NCBI RefSeq assembly: GCF_020099395.1
Contig: NZ_CP083590.1
Location: forward strand, 3,472,001-3,536,000
Direction of reading: 5' to 3'
Origin: Streptomyces mobaraensis
GTDB taxonomy: Bacteria > Actinomycetota > Actinomycetes > Streptomycetales > Streptomycetaceae
Length of the DNA: 64,000 bases
Shown: positions 54,517 to 62,957 of the stretch, piece by piece
How the letters are laid out: each line of letters starts with the position of its first letter
Numbering within the stretch: the first letter of the stretch is position 1
The notes under the pieces: generated by a model
What the model was told of the DNA's origin: nothing
Database searches by the model: none
What the model saw: the letters and a program-made list of their open reading frames with translations, nothing else
Program-made: the position numbers and the translations under genes

Positions 54517-54609
54517 GGCCGTAGTGCTGCGGACCATAGCGCTGCTGCGAGCCGTAATGCTGCGGGCCATAGCGCCGCGGCCCGTAGCGCCCTGAGCCGT
54601 AGCGCGCGT
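54517..54609. repeat. six imperfect 15-bp tandem repeats downstream of the ArsA pair
   Basis: Units start at 54517, 54532, 54550, 54565, 54580 and 54595 with consensus near GGCCGTAGCGCTGCG; the second is 18 bp. They occupy the gap between the ATPase stop and the convergent wblA gene. On the minus strand they would encode repeated RYGP/HYGS peptides, but no start or complete gene supports that. The rest of the 219-bp gap shows nothing else. Confidence 0.7.
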
Positions 54610-54724
54610 GACAGTGGAAGGACCGGGTCCGGTCCGACGGCCCGGGCGGCGTGGTGGAAAGGAGCGGCCGGAGGGGCCACAGGGAGCGGCAGGCCCTGAC
54701 GCCGACCCGCGTCAGCCCGGCGGT

Positions 54725-55060
54725 CTACCCGGCCGCCGCGTACGCGTCGTACTCCTCCTCGCCCAGCGGCAGGAGGCCGGCGCCGCGCTCGTACTCGGTG
54801 CGGGCGGTCTCCAGCAGCCTGCGCCAGGACGTGACCGTCGGCCTGCGGCGCAGCAGTGCCCGCCGCTCGCGCTCGGTCATCCCGCCCCAGACGCCGAACT
54901 CGACGCGATTGTCGAGCGCGTCGGCCAGGCACTCGGTGCGGACCGGACACCCGGTGCAGACCGCCTTGGCCCTGTTCTGCGCTGCGCCCTGAACGAACAG
55001 TTCATCCGGATCGGTAGTGCGGCAGGCGGCCTGCGCACTCCAGTCGGTTACCCAGCCCAT
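54725..55060 (-). CDS. wblA: WhiB-like iron-sulfur regulator WblA
   Basis: A 111-aa Wbl protein. The [4Fe-4S] cysteines are C13, C35, C38 and C44 (CTGCPVRTEC) and the GVWGG turn is at 56-60, followed by a basic DNA-binding region (ERERRALLRRRP). The sequence MGWVTDWSAQAACRTTDPDE is characteristic of WblA, a pleiotropic regulator that represses antibiotic production and promotes sporulation in Streptomyces. ATG 55060 has GGGAGAGGAC about 11 nt upstream; an in-frame GTG at 55117 is a poorer start. Confidence 0.93.
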   Translation of the reverse strand: MGWVTDWSAQAACRTTDPDELFVQGAAQNRAKAVCTGCPVRTECLADALDNRVEFGVWGGMTERERRALLRRRPTVTSWRRLLETARTEYERGAGLLPLGEEEYDAYAAAG

Positions 55061-55431
55061 GCTGGCGCCGTCCTCTCCCGAATTGAGGCTCCCCCACGGC
55101 GGCAGCGGCATATTCACCGTTGCCAGTTGAGGACGTTACGGAAGCAGGACAGGGGGCAACACCCCCTTCGGGCCCAATCTTGAATGGCCCGAACGGACTA
55201 TGCGTACGCGGCAGATCACCCAACGGAGTGACCTGACGACATCAAAGACTTTCCTGTGCAGACAGGGACACTTCACCCTTCTCGCACGGGACGCCCAGTG
55301 ACACATACGGCAATACGGACACACCTCATCACCTACAGGAGTGAAGGCACGGGTGATGCTGAAGAAGCCGCAGTGGCTGGCGTAAAACAGCGTAGGCGAA
55401 CACACGGGCGTCTGTCCGCCGAATGAGAACG

Positions 55432-55437
55432 TAGGCT
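55432..55437 (+). promoter_or_regulatory. -10 box of class A PBP gene (leaderless type)
   Basis: TAGGCT ends 7 nt before ATG 55445, the same box and spacing as at the arsA-type gene. Nothing else in the 384-bp gap 55061-55444 can be supported, although the wblA promoter must lie there. Confidence 0.5.
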
Positions 55438-55444
55438 TTCCTTC

Positions 55445-57637
55445 ATGGCTATGAAGCGCTCGGGCGGGGGGGCCTCTTCAGGGGCCCAGCAGGCCGCCAA
55501 GTTCCTCGGCGTCAGCGTCCTCTCCGGAGTTCTGCTGGCCGGTCTGGCCCTGCCGGCCGTCGGCGCGTTCGGCCTGGCGGCCAAGGGAACGGTGGAAGGG
55601 TTCGACGAACTCCCCGCCAACCTCAAGACGCCGCCGCTCAGCCAGCGCACGATCATCCTCGACTCCGAAGGCGGGGAGATAGCCAAGGTCTACTCCCGCG
55701 ACCGCACGGTCGTCCCGCTGAGCCGGATCTCCCCGTACATGCAGAAGGCGATCGTCGCCATCGAGGACGCGCGCTTCTACGAGCACGGCGCGGTCGACCT
55801 CAAGGGCGTGCTCCGCGCCGTCAACCGCAACGCCCAGAGCGGCGGCGTCTCCGAGGGCGCGTCCACCCTCACCCAGCAGTACGTGAAGAACGTCTTCATC
55901 GAGGAGGCCGGCGACGATCCCGACAAGGTCGCCGTCGCCACGCAGCAGACCATCGGCCGCAAGGTCAAGGAGCTGAAGTACGCCATCCAGGTGGAGAAGG
56001 AGCTGGGCAAGCAGCGCATCCTCGCCAACTACCTGAACATCACCTTCTTCGGGCAGCAGGCGTACGGCGTCGAGGCCGCCTCCCAGCGCTACTTCAGCAA
56101 GCACGCCAAGGACCTCACCCTCGGGGAGTCCGCGTTGCTCGCCGGGATCGTCCAGTCGCCCAGCCGCTTCGACCCGGTCAACGCACCCAAGGAGGCCGTC
56201 AAGCGGCGGAACTTGGTCCTCCAGCGGATGGCGGACCTGAAGAACATCACCCCCGCGCAGCTGGCCGCCGAGAAGGCGAAGCCGATCAAGCTCAACGTCA
56301 GCCGCCCCAAGAGCGGCTGCATCACCGCCGTCAACGGCGCCGGCTTCTTCTGCGACTACGTCCGGCAGACCTTCCTCCAGGACCCCGCCTTCGGCAAGAC
56401 GAAGGAAGCCCGTGCCAAGCGGTGGAACGAGGGCGGGATGACGATCCGCACCACCCTCGACCCGCAGACGCAGAAGTCGGTGCAGAAGTCGATCAGCGAG
56501 CACGTCTACCAGAGCGACACGGTGGCCACGGCGATCTCGATCGTGGAACCGGGGTCGGGCAAGGTGCTCGGCATGGGCCAGTCGAAGCCGTACGGCTTCG
56601 GCAAGAACCAGACCCAGATCAACCTGTCGACCAACTTCTCGCAGGGCGGGTCCAACGGGTTCCAGCCCGGCTCGACCTTCAAGCCGATCATCGCCGCCGC
56701 CGCCCTGGAAGAGGGCAAGTCGGCCAACCAGTCGTACTCCTCCCCGTTCTCCATGCCCTACCCGGACGAGGTGGAGACCTGCGGCACCTCCTGGAAGAAC
56801 GGCGGCGAGTCGCTCACCAACGAGAACAAGAGCGAGGTCGGCCCGTACGGCATGGCGGAGGCGACGGCGAAGTCGGTCAACACCTACTTCGTCCAGCTGC
56901 TCGGTGACATCGGGCTCTGCCCGGTGCAGAAGATGACCGAGAAGCTCGGCCTCAAGCGGGCCGACGGCAGGAAGTTCGAGGCCGTCCCGTCGATCGCGCT
57001 GGGCTCCCAGCCGATGTCCCCGCTGAGCATGGCCTCCGCCTATGCGGCCTTCGCCAACCGCGGCACCTACTGCACGCCGGTTGTCGTCTCCTCCGCGCTC
57101 GGCCCGAACGGCAAGCCGCTGAACGTGCCGAAGTCGAACTGCTCCCGGGCCATGTCCGAGGAGACCGCCCAGACGATCAGCACGCTGCTGAAGGGCGTCG
57201 TCGAGGACGGCACGGGCAAGGAGGCCGGCCTCGGCGGTCGCGACAGCGCGGGCAAGACCGGTACGACGGACGGCCGCAAGGCGGCGTGGTTCGTCGGCTA
57301 CACCCCCAACATGGCCGGGGCCGTCTGGGTCGGTGGAGCGGGCGAGACCCAGGTCTCGATGGAGGACATCACCATCGGCGGCGTCTACCACGCCCAGGTC
57401 TACGGCGGTGACACCCCGGGCCCGATCTGGCGGGACGCCATGAACGGCGCCCTGGAGAGCAGGTCCGCCCCCACCTTCGACACGGTGCCCGGCATCGACA
57501 CCGGGGACTCCGACAAGGGGGACAAGAAGGGGAAGGGCAAGAAGGGCGGCGACTCGGGCCGGCAGGGCAACAAGCCCGGCAAGAACGGGAAGAACGGAAA
57601 GCCCGGCGGGAACGACAAGCCGGGCCGGGGGCACTGA
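55445..57637 (+). CDS. class A penicillin-binding protein (transglycosylase/transpeptidase)
   Basis: A 730-aa bifunctional cell-wall synthase. After a cytoplasmic basic head and one membrane helix (about 20-46) comes the GT51 transglycosylase with E107 in EDARFYEHG and the GASTLTQQYVKN motif. The transpeptidase domain carries SxxK (S410/K413 in GSTFKP), SxN (S477/N479 in SVNTY) and KTG (K604 in GKTGTTDG). The C-terminal 60 residues are a Lys/Gly/Asp/Asn-rich disordered tail. It polymerises and cross-links peptidoglycan. A strong terminator follows. Confidence 0.94.
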   Translation: MAMKRSGGGASSGAQQAAKFLGVSVLSGVLLAGLALPAVGAFGLAAKGTVEGFDELPANLKTPPLSQRTIILDSEGGEIAKVYSRDRTVVPLSRISPYMQKAIVAIEDARFYEHGAVDLKGVLRAVNRNAQSGGVSEGASTLTQQYVKNVFIEEAGDDPDKVAVATQQTIGRKVKELKYAIQVEKELGKQRILANYLNITFFGQQAYGVEAASQRYFSKHAKDLTLGESALLAGIVQSPSRFDPVNAPKEAVKRRNLVLQRMADLKNITPAQLAAEKAKPIKLNVSRPKSGCITAVNGAGFFCDYVRQTFLQDPAFGKTKEARAKRWNEGGMTIRTTLDPQTQKSVQKSISEHVYQSDTVATAISIVEPGSGKVLGMGQSKPYGFGKNQTQINLSTNFSQGGSNGFQPGSTFKPIIAAAALEEGKSANQSYSSPFSMPYPDEVETCGTSWKNGGESLTNENKSEVGPYGMAEATAKSVNTYFVQLLGDIGLCPVQKMTEKLGLKRADGRKFEAVPSIALGSQPMSPLSMASAYAAFANRGTYCTPVVVSSALGPNGKPLNVPKSNCSRAMSEETAQTISTLLKGVVEDGTGKEAGLGGRDSAGKTGTTDGRKAAWFVGYTPNMAGAVWVGGAGETQVSMEDITIGGVYHAQVYGGDTPGPIWRDAMNGALESRSAPTFDTVPGIDTGDSDKGDKKGKGKKGGDSGRQGNKPGKNGKNGKPGGNDKPGRGH

Positions 57638-57664
57638 GGCGCGAGGCGTAAGAGGGACAAAAGA

Positions 57665-57706
57665 GGAGGGGCCTGCCGGACCATGAACGGTCCGGCAGGC
57701 CCCTCC
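57665..57706. terminator. bidirectional intrinsic terminator
   Basis: A perfect 18-bp stem (57665-57682 with 57689-57706) with a 6-nt ATGAAC loop is followed by TTTCTCTTT on the plus strand and preceded by an A-rich stretch, so it suits both the PBP gene and the convergent YqeY gene. Confidence 0.92.
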
Positions 57707-57720
57707 TTTCTCTTTCGGCT

Positions 57721-57758
57721 CTTACGAAAGCTGCCGCTTCTTAAGAAAGCTGCCGCTT
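57721..57758. repeat. 19-bp tandem duplication at the yqeY 3' end
   Basis: Copies 57721-57739 and 57740-57758 differ at one base (CTTACGAAAG versus CTTAAGAAAG, both continuing CTGCCGCTT). The inner copy encodes the last YqeY codons and its TAA; the outer copy is a relic just beyond the stop. Confidence 0.85.
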
Positions 57759-58202
57759 GACCTCGGCGGAGATCCGGCCGCCCTCGGCGCGGTTGCCGAC
57801 CTTGGGCTTGACGATCTTCATCACGGCGCCCATGGCCTTCGGCCCCTCGGCCCCACCGCTCTTCGCCTCGGCCACGGCCTCGGCGACGAGCGCGGTGAGC
57901 TCCTCGTCCGACAGCTGCTGCGGCAGGTACCCGGCGAGCACCTCGCCCTCCGCCCGCTCCCGCTCGGCGGAGTCGGCCCGGCCGCCCTTCGCGAACGCGT
58001 CCGCGGCCTCACGGCGCTTCTTCGCCTCGCGCGTGATCACCTTCAGGACCTCGTCGTCGGAGAGCTCACGGGCCTGCTTGCCCGCGGTCTCCTCGTAACC
58101 GATCGCGGAGAGGGTGAGACGGAGAGTGGCGGAGCGCAGCTCGTCGCGCGCCTTGATGGCGGCCGTGAGGTCTTCCTGGAGCTTTGCCTTGAGCGTGGTC
58201 AT
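57741..58202 (-). CDS. GatB/YqeY-domain protein
   Basis: A 153-aa YqeY-like protein starting MTTLKAKLQEDLTAAIKARD, with LPQQLSDEEL and GAVMKIVKPKVGNRAEGGRI as in the family. The domain is related to the tRNA-binding tail of GatB amidotransferase, but free-standing members have no proven function. GAAGAT lies 6 nt before the ATG. The gene ends in a 19-bp duplication and shares a terminator with the PBP gene. Confidence 0.9.
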   Translation of the reverse strand: MTTLKAKLQEDLTAAIKARDELRSATLRLTLSAIGYEETAGKQARELSDDEVLKVITREAKKRREAADAFAKGGRADSAERERAEGEVLAGYLPQQLSDEELTALVAEAVAEAKSGGAEGPKAMGAVMKIVKPKVGNRAEGGRISAEVKRQLS

Positions 58203-58343
58203 GCCGCAATCTTCGCATCCCGCCCCCGCCCGCGCCCCGCATTAACGAAGGCACCTGCCTCCAGAGCCGCTCGCGGCCCACAACTCCCCTTGGCCACCCG
58301 GCCCGTGACACGGCCGCCCCCCGCCGTCTGCGACCATGGCCGT

Positions 58344-59273
58344 ATGCGCGCGCGATACGCAGTACCCCTGGGAATCACAGCAGTCGGCGCGGCGGGCATC
58401 GCCTACGCCGCCGGCTTCGAAGTCCGCTCCTTCCGGCTCCGGCGGGTGACCGTGCCCGTCCTGCCGCCCGGGATGCGGCCGCTGCGGGTGCTGCAGGTCT
58501 CGGACATCCACATGGTGAGCGGGCAGCGCAAGAAGCAGCGCTGGCTGCAGTCCCTCGCCGGCCTGCGCCCCGACTTCGTGATCAACACCGGCGACAACCT
58601 CTCCGACCCGGAGGGCGTCCCCGAGACCCTGGACGCGCTCGGTCCGCTGATGCGGTTCCCCGGCGCCTACGTCTTCGGCTCGAACGACTACTACGGGCCC
58701 AAGCTGCGGAACCCGGCCCGCTACCTCTTCGAGAAGGCCAGCGGACGGCACGGCCTCAACGGCAACGCACCGGCCGTCGGCGTGATCCACAACCCCTGGG
58801 AGGGACTGCGGGACTCCTTCGACAAGGCCGGCTGGGTCAACCTCACCAACACCCGGGGCCACCTGAAGATCGGCAGCACCGAGATCGCGCTCACCGGGCT
58901 CGACGACCCGCACATCAAGCGCGACCGGTACGACGCCGTCCAGGGCGGCCCGGTCCAGGACGCCGACTTCTCCATCGGCGTCGTCCACGCCCCCTACCTG
59001 CGGGTTCTGGACGCCTTCACGGCCGACGGCTACCCCCTGATCCTCGCCGGCCACACCCACGGCGGCCAGCTCTGCATCCCCTTCTACGGGGCGCTGGTCA
59101 CCAACTGCGACATCGACACCGACCGGGTCAAGGGCCTCTCCACCCACCGCGCCGGCGGCCACCGCTCGTACCTCCACGTCTCGGCCGGCTGCGGCACCAA
59201 CCGCTACACCCCCGTCCGCTTCGCCTGCCCCCCCGAGGCCACCCTCCTCACCCTCACCCCACGCGACGCCTGA
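58344..59273 (+). CDS. membrane-anchored metallophosphoesterase
   Basis: A 309-aa calcineurin-like phosphoesterase. An N-terminal hydrophobic helix (PLGITAVGAAGIAYAAGF) anchors it. Metal motifs are VSDIHMV, NTGDNLSD, GSNDYYG and LAGHTHGGQL, complete for a two-metal site. The substrate is unknown; similar YkuE-like proteins act at the cell surface. ATG 58344 fits the family start and GACCAT lies 6 nt upstream, compatible with a leaderless mRNA. Confidence 0.9.
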   Translation: MRARYAVPLGITAVGAAGIAYAAGFEVRSFRLRRVTVPVLPPGMRPLRVLQVSDIHMVSGQRKKQRWLQSLAGLRPDFVINTGDNLSDPEGVPETLDALGPLMRFPGAYVFGSNDYYGPKLRNPARYLFEKASGRHGLNGNAPAVGVIHNPWEGLRDSFDKAGWVNLTNTRGHLKIGSTEIALTGLDDPHIKRDRYDAVQGGPVQDADFSIGVVHAPYLRVLDAFTADGYPLILAGHTHGGQLCIPFYGALVTNCDIDTDRVKGLSTHRAGGHRSYLHVSAGCGTNRYTPVRFACPPEATLLTLTPRDA

Positions 59274-59389
59274 CCCGCGCCGCCGCCGAAGCCCCACCGG
59301 GCCGCCCTCGAACGACGAGGGCGGCCCCTTCCGCTCCCCCCACCTGCACCTCCCTGAGAACCGGATTTCGCCTCCCGGCTCCAGTCCGC

Positions 59390-59395
59390 TAAAGT
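59390..59395 (+). promoter_or_regulatory. -10 box of tRNA-Pro gene
   Basis: TAAAGT fits TAnnnT and lies 14 bp before the tRNA 5' end. The -35 is unclear (TTTCGC, 18 bp upstream). Confidence 0.45.
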
Positions 59396-59409
59396 AGAGC
59401 TCGTTGCAG

Positions 59410-59483
59410 CGGGGTGTAGCGCAGCTTGGCAGCGCGCTTCGTTCGGGACGAAGAGGTCGTGGGTTCAAATCCCGCCACCCCGA
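59410..59483 (+). tRNA. tRNA-Pro (anticodon CGG)
   Basis: The 74-nt cloverleaf has acceptor arms CGGGGTG / CACCCCG, a D arm, anticodon stem CTTCG / CGAAG with loop TTCGGGA (anticodon CGG, codon CCG), and the T-loop GGTTCAAATCC. The discriminator is A and no CCA is encoded. It stands alone, followed by its own terminator; I see no att-site duplication or integrase nearby. Confidence 0.95.
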
Positions 59484-59496
59484 CTTGGTTGCACAG

Positions 59497-59540
59497 GCCG
59501 GAGCCCTGATCCACAGAGTGGATCAGGGCTCCGGCTTTTT
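59497..59540 (+). terminator. intrinsic terminator of tRNA-Pro
   Basis: A perfect 18-bp stem (59497-59514 with 59518-59535) with a 3-nt AGA loop is followed by TTTTT. Confidence 0.93.
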
Positions 59541-59738
59541 GGCATGGTCGACTGGGTGGCCGCTGGGGCGCGGCGGGGTGCGTTGTGATGCGGGTCACGA
59601 GGTGTTCGGCTCTGTGAAAGCAGGTTCCGCGGAGGGGGCGTCAACCCGTGGGTTGAGATGGTTCTCCACCCGGTTTCCACCCGGTGGTCAACCCGGGGGC
59701 CGACGATCGGAAGGGCCGTTCGCAGCAGTCTTGGAGTT

Positions 59739-60245
59739 GTGAACACCACCGATTACATCGTCAACGGCATCCTCGTCCTGATCGTCCTGCGCCAGGTGCG
59801 CGGCGGGCGGCTCGACCTGTCCAACCTGGTGCTGCCGGTCGTGCTGGTCGGCGCCACCGCCGCGTACTACCTGCGGGACGTGCCGACGGCCGGGAACGAC
59901 CTCGTGCTGGAGCTGGTGCTGGCCGGCGCGGGGGCTGTGCTGGGGGTGCTCTGCGGGATCACGACGCGGCTCTGGCGCCGGAACGACGGGGTGTACGCCA
60001 AGGCGGGCGTCGCCGCCGCCGCGTTCTGGGTCTTCGGGATGGCATTCCGGATGGGCTTCGTCTTCGCCGCCGACCATGGCGCGGGTGACGCCATAGCCGA
60101 CTTCAGCCGGACGCACGAGATCACCTCGTCCCAGGCATGGGTGGCGGCCTTCGTCCTGATGGCGCTGTCCGAGGCGGTAGCCCGCCTGGTGGTGATCCGG
60201 TACCGGGGCTACCGAATGTCCTCCTCCCCCGCGGTGTCGGTGTGA
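59739..60245 (+). CDS. integral membrane protein, unknown function
   Basis: A 168-aa protein starting VNTTDYIVNGILVLIVLRQV with about four hydrophobic segments (near 8-20, 27-45, 52-72 and 88-110) and a last helix before a basic tail. It resembles CcdC/DUF1453-type membrane proteins, which is a weak call. GTG 59739 has CAGTCT ending 7 nt upstream and only TTGGAG as a possible Shine-Dalgarno sequence. The gap 59541-59738 holds nothing else I can identify. Confidence 0.75.
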   Translation: MNTTDYIVNGILVLIVLRQVRGGRLDLSNLVLPVVLVGATAAYYLRDVPTAGNDLVLELVLAGAGAVLGVLCGITTRLWRRNDGVYAKAGVAAAAFWVFGMAFRMGFVFAADHGAGDAIADFSRTHEITSSQAWVAAFVLMALSEAVARLVVIRYRGYRMSSSPAVSV

Positions 60246-60294
60246 TCGCCGCACGTCAGAGGCCGGGCTCGCGTTTCGCGGGCCCGGCCGCGCC

Positions 60295-60300
60295 TATGCT
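60295..60300 (+). promoter_or_regulatory. -10 box of two-component operon (leaderless type)
   Basis: TATGCT, near the ideal -10, ends 7 nt before ATG 60308. Confidence 0.5.
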
Positions 60301-60307
60301 GTCCGAC

Positions 60308-61567
60308 ATGAGTTCGACGCCGCCCGGCGGTCGTGCGGGGGACAGTCCGAGGGTCGCGGAGGCACGGTCGCGCGCGACCCTGCGCGCTCTGCGTCAGGGC
60401 ACACGCCTGCACCTGGCGCTCTGGGCGATCATGGTTTCCACCGCGCTGTCCGCCGCCCAGAGCCAGCCCGGTCCGGGTGTCACCGGCGAACGCCTCGTCG
60501 TCAGCCTGGCGTTGGCCGCATGCCTACTGTCCCTGGCCTTCGCGGCGCTGATCCGCCGCAGGCAGCCCGAGGCGGTCACCGTCGCGCTGTCGCTGGTCCT
60601 GGGGGGTGGCGGCAGCGTCCTGGCGTTCCTTCAGTCGGGTTCGCTGATGGTCGTCCCCGTCTCCGCCGCCGTCGCGCTGCTCTTCGCGCGTCTGCGGCCC
60701 GGACTCGCCGTGCTGCCGGCGGTACCGCTGACCGCGGCGATCACCGTCGTCACCGCGTGCGTCAGCACGTCCGGCAACGCGTTCCAGGAGGGGACGGCAG
60801 CAGCCCTGCTGTGCGCGGTGCTCGGTGCCGTCTGCATGTTCGCCCGCCAAGCCCGGCTGCGGCACGATCAGGCCGAGTTGCTGCTCGCCGAGCTGGAGGA
60901 CTCCCGGGAAGCGCAGGCGCGGGCCGCCGCCGTCGCCGAGCGCACGCGCATCGCCCGGGAGCTGCACGATGTCCTCGCGCAGTCCCTGTCCGCGCTCGCC
61001 GTGCAGTTGGAAGGGGCCCGCAAGCTCGCCGAGCGGGACGAAGTCGACCCGGTCCTGCGGCAACTGATCGTTCGCAGCGGCGAACTGACCCGGGAGGGCC
61101 TCTCCGACGCGCGGCAGGCCGTCGCCGCCCTGCGTGGGGACGACGCGCCCGTGGCGGACCAACTCACCGCGCTGGTCGGCCGGTGCCGTCGCGACCTCGC
61201 GCTGCCCATCACGCTGTCGGTCTCCGGACAGCCCCGGACGCTGACGCCGGAGGCGAACCTCGCGCTGTACCGGGGTGCGCAGGAGGCGCTGACCAACGCC
61301 GCTCGCTACGCCCCCGGTTCGCCCACCACCGTCGTGCTGCGCTACACGCCGCAGGCCACCACGCTGACCGTCTCGGACGAAGGACGGGCCGCGGGCGCGC
61401 GGGACGACGACACCGGCGACGGCGTTCCGGCACCGCCCGCCGAAGCGTGGACGGGCGGCGGAAACGGTCTGCGGGGGATGCGCGAGCGCATCGAACGTGT
61501 CGGCGGCCGCAGCCACGCGGGACCCGCCGGGGAAGGGTGGACCGTGGAGATGGAGATACCGGTATGA
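60308..61567 (+). CDS. NarL-type sensor histidine kinase
   Basis: A 419-aa membrane kinase with about four to five N-terminal membrane helices (residues about 35-170), a coiled coil, then a HisKA_3 domain with RIARELHDVLAQSLSAL (phospho-acceptor H220). The ATPase N-box ALTNAARYAPG and a G-box GGGNGLRGMRERIE complete it. There is no large extracellular sensor, so it probably senses a membrane signal. The stop overlaps the regulator start (ATGA). Confidence 0.92.
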   Translation: MSSTPPGGRAGDSPRVAEARSRATLRALRQGTRLHLALWAIMVSTALSAAQSQPGPGVTGERLVVSLALAACLLSLAFAALIRRRQPEAVTVALSLVLGGGGSVLAFLQSGSLMVVPVSAAVALLFARLRPGLAVLPAVPLTAAITVVTACVSTSGNAFQEGTAAALLCAVLGAVCMFARQARLRHDQAELLLAELEDSREAQARAAAVAERTRIARELHDVLAQSLSALAVQLEGARKLAERDEVDPVLRQLIVRSGELTREGLSDARQAVAALRGDDAPVADQLTALVGRCRRDLALPITLSVSGQPRTLTPEANLALYRGAQEALTNAARYAPGSPTTVVLRYTPQATTLTVSDEGRAAGARDDDTGDGVPAPPAEAWTGGGNGLRGMRERIERVGGRSHAGPAGEGWTVEMEIPV

Positions 61568-62367
61568 GCGATTCCGTGGCTCCCATCAGGGTGCTGGTGG
61601 CCGACGACCAGCGGGTGACCCGTGAGGGTCTGATGCTGTTGGTCGGCCTGAACGAGGGCATGGAGGTCGTGGGCGGGGCGGCCGACGGCGCGGAGGCGGT
61701 GGCCCTGGCCTGCGAACACCGGCCGGACGTCGTGCTCATGGACCTGGCGATGCCGGGGACGGACGGACTCGCCGCGACCCGGATGCTCCGCGAGCAGGCG
61801 CCGGGGATCGCCGTCCTGGTGCTGACGACGTACGCGGACGACTCGTCGGTCTTCCCCGCGCTGCGGGCGGGGGCGAAGGGGTACCTCACCAAGGACGCGG
61901 GCGCGGACGAGATCGAACGGGCGATCCGGGCCGTGCACGGGGGACGGATCTGGATGGACCCGGTGGTGCAGGAACGCCTGATCGCGGTCGTCACCGCCGG
62001 GGACCAGCCTCCCCTGTCCGAGGCGGCCCCGGGCGGCTCCCCGCAGGACTCTCCAGCAGCCGCGCCCCGGCCGGTTCAGCCGAGTCGGCCGTCGCACGCG
62101 ACTCAGACTCCTCCGACGTCGCAGGTGCCGCAGACGTCCCAGTCGGCGCGGGACGTCTCCGTGCCTCCGCAGGATCGGCTGACCGCCCGGGAGACGGAGA
62201 TCCTCACCCTGATCGCGGAGGGGCTGTCCAACGCCGAGATCAGCGAACGCCTCTTCCTCAGCCGCGCCACGGTCAAGACGCACATCAACCGCGTCTTCGC
62301 GAAGACCGGCGCCCGCGACCGCGCCCAGGCCGTCCGCTACGCCTACCGCTCCGGGCTGGTCGGCTGA
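61564..62367 (+). CDS. NarL/FixJ-family response regulator
   Basis: A 267-aa regulator. The receiver domain has phospho-acceptor D60 in VVLMDLAMPG and a conserved lysine in LTKDAG. A LuxR-type HTH (LTARETEILTLIAEGLSNAE, then ISERLFLSRATVKTHINRV) ends the protein. The linker between them (about residues 145-200) is long and rich in Pro, Gln and Ser. It is cotranscribed with the kinase; its targets are unknown. Confidence 0.93.
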   Translation: MSDSVAPIRVLVADDQRVTREGLMLLVGLNEGMEVVGGAADGAEAVALACEHRPDVVLMDLAMPGTDGLAATRMLREQAPGIAVLVLTTYADDSSVFPALRAGAKGYLTKDAGADEIERAIRAVHGGRIWMDPVVQERLIAVVTAGDQPPLSEAAPGGSPQDSPAAAPRPVQPSRPSHATQTPPTSQVPQTSQSARDVSVPPQDRLTARETEILTLIAEGLSNAEISERLFLSRATVKTHINRVFAKTGARDRAQAVRYAYRSGLVG

Positions 62368-62408
62368 CGCCCGGCACCCGACACCTCGGCGCCTCGCGCC
62401 CCGGGTCG

Positions 62409-62864
62409 TCAGGCGCGTCGGCGGTCGGTCGCGTCCTGCTGTTCCAGGGTGACCAGCAGGTCGGCCAGGGCGGGCAGAGCGTCGTCGATGGCCAGGCGGC
62501 CGGCCGGGGGCAGGGCGTCGAGGGCGCGGCGGAGGGCGGCGGTGCTGGTGCGGTCGTAGCGGTCCAGCATGTCGAGGGCGCGCGGGGTGGCGGACAGGTG
62601 GACCGTGCGCAGGTCGGTGGCGGACGGGGTGCGCTCGACCAGCTCCGCGGCGGCCATGGTGCGGACGAGGTTGCTGATCGTGGAGGGGGCGGCGCGGAGG
62701 CGTATCGACGCCTCGCGCGGGGTGATGCTCCCGGTTTCGGCGAGTACGCGCAGCAGCTCGATCTGCGCTTCCGGGAGGTCGGGGAGCCCTTCCGAACGGC
62801 GGGTGCGCAGCACGGCGCGGCGCAGGGGGCCGAGCAGCCGTCCGAGCTCTGTCGCGGTGTCCAT
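62409..62864 (-). CDS. MarR-family transcriptional regulator
   Basis: A 151-aa winged-helix regulator (PEAQIELLRVLAETGSITPR, then ASIRLRAAPSTISNLVRTM as the recognition region and a DLRTVHL wing). It diverges from a phenolic acid decarboxylase gene and a 29-bp dyad lies between them, so it probably represses itself and padC and responds to phenolic acids. CACAAT lies 6 nt before the ATG, suggesting a leaderless mRNA. An upstream ATG in the same frame would read through the operator and is unlikely. Confidence 0.88.
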   Translation of the reverse strand: MDTATELGRLLGPLRRAVLRTRRSEGLPDLPEAQIELLRVLAETGSITPREASIRLRAAPSTISNLVRTMAAAELVERTPSATDLRTVHLSATPRALDMLDRYDRTSTAALRRALDALPPAGRLAIDDALPALADLLVTLEQQDATDRRRA

Positions 62865-62888
62865 GACTCCATTGTGCCGGTGAGGTTG

Positions 62889-62917
62889 TTTTGCATCAAA
62901 CATGTTTTGTTGCAAAA
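62889..62917. promoter_or_regulatory. MarR operator between marR and padC
   Basis: Arms TTTTGCA (62889-62895) and TGCAAAA (62911-62917) are perfect and share their centre (62903) with the inner dyad CAAACATGTTTTG (62897-62909). The AT-rich block sits in the -35 region of the marR promoter, so repressor binding would block it. Confidence 0.8.
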
Positions 62918-62957
62918 TGAAGTAGCCCGCACTTCAACAGCTCCTTGGAGGTAGATC

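Noticed and set aside
54321..54610. Minus-strand RYGP-repeat peptide as a gene downstream of wblA
   Set aside because: There is no start codon with a ribosome-binding site, and the frame runs antisense into the ArsA-type gene.
59410..59483. tRNA-Pro as an attachment site of an integrated element
   Set aside because: No integrase, excisionase or second copy of the tRNA 3' end is visible in the flanking DNA.
59404..59742. Open frame across the tRNA-Pro gene and its terminator
   Set aside because: It is read through a structural RNA and a terminator hairpin, with no ribosome-binding site or domain.
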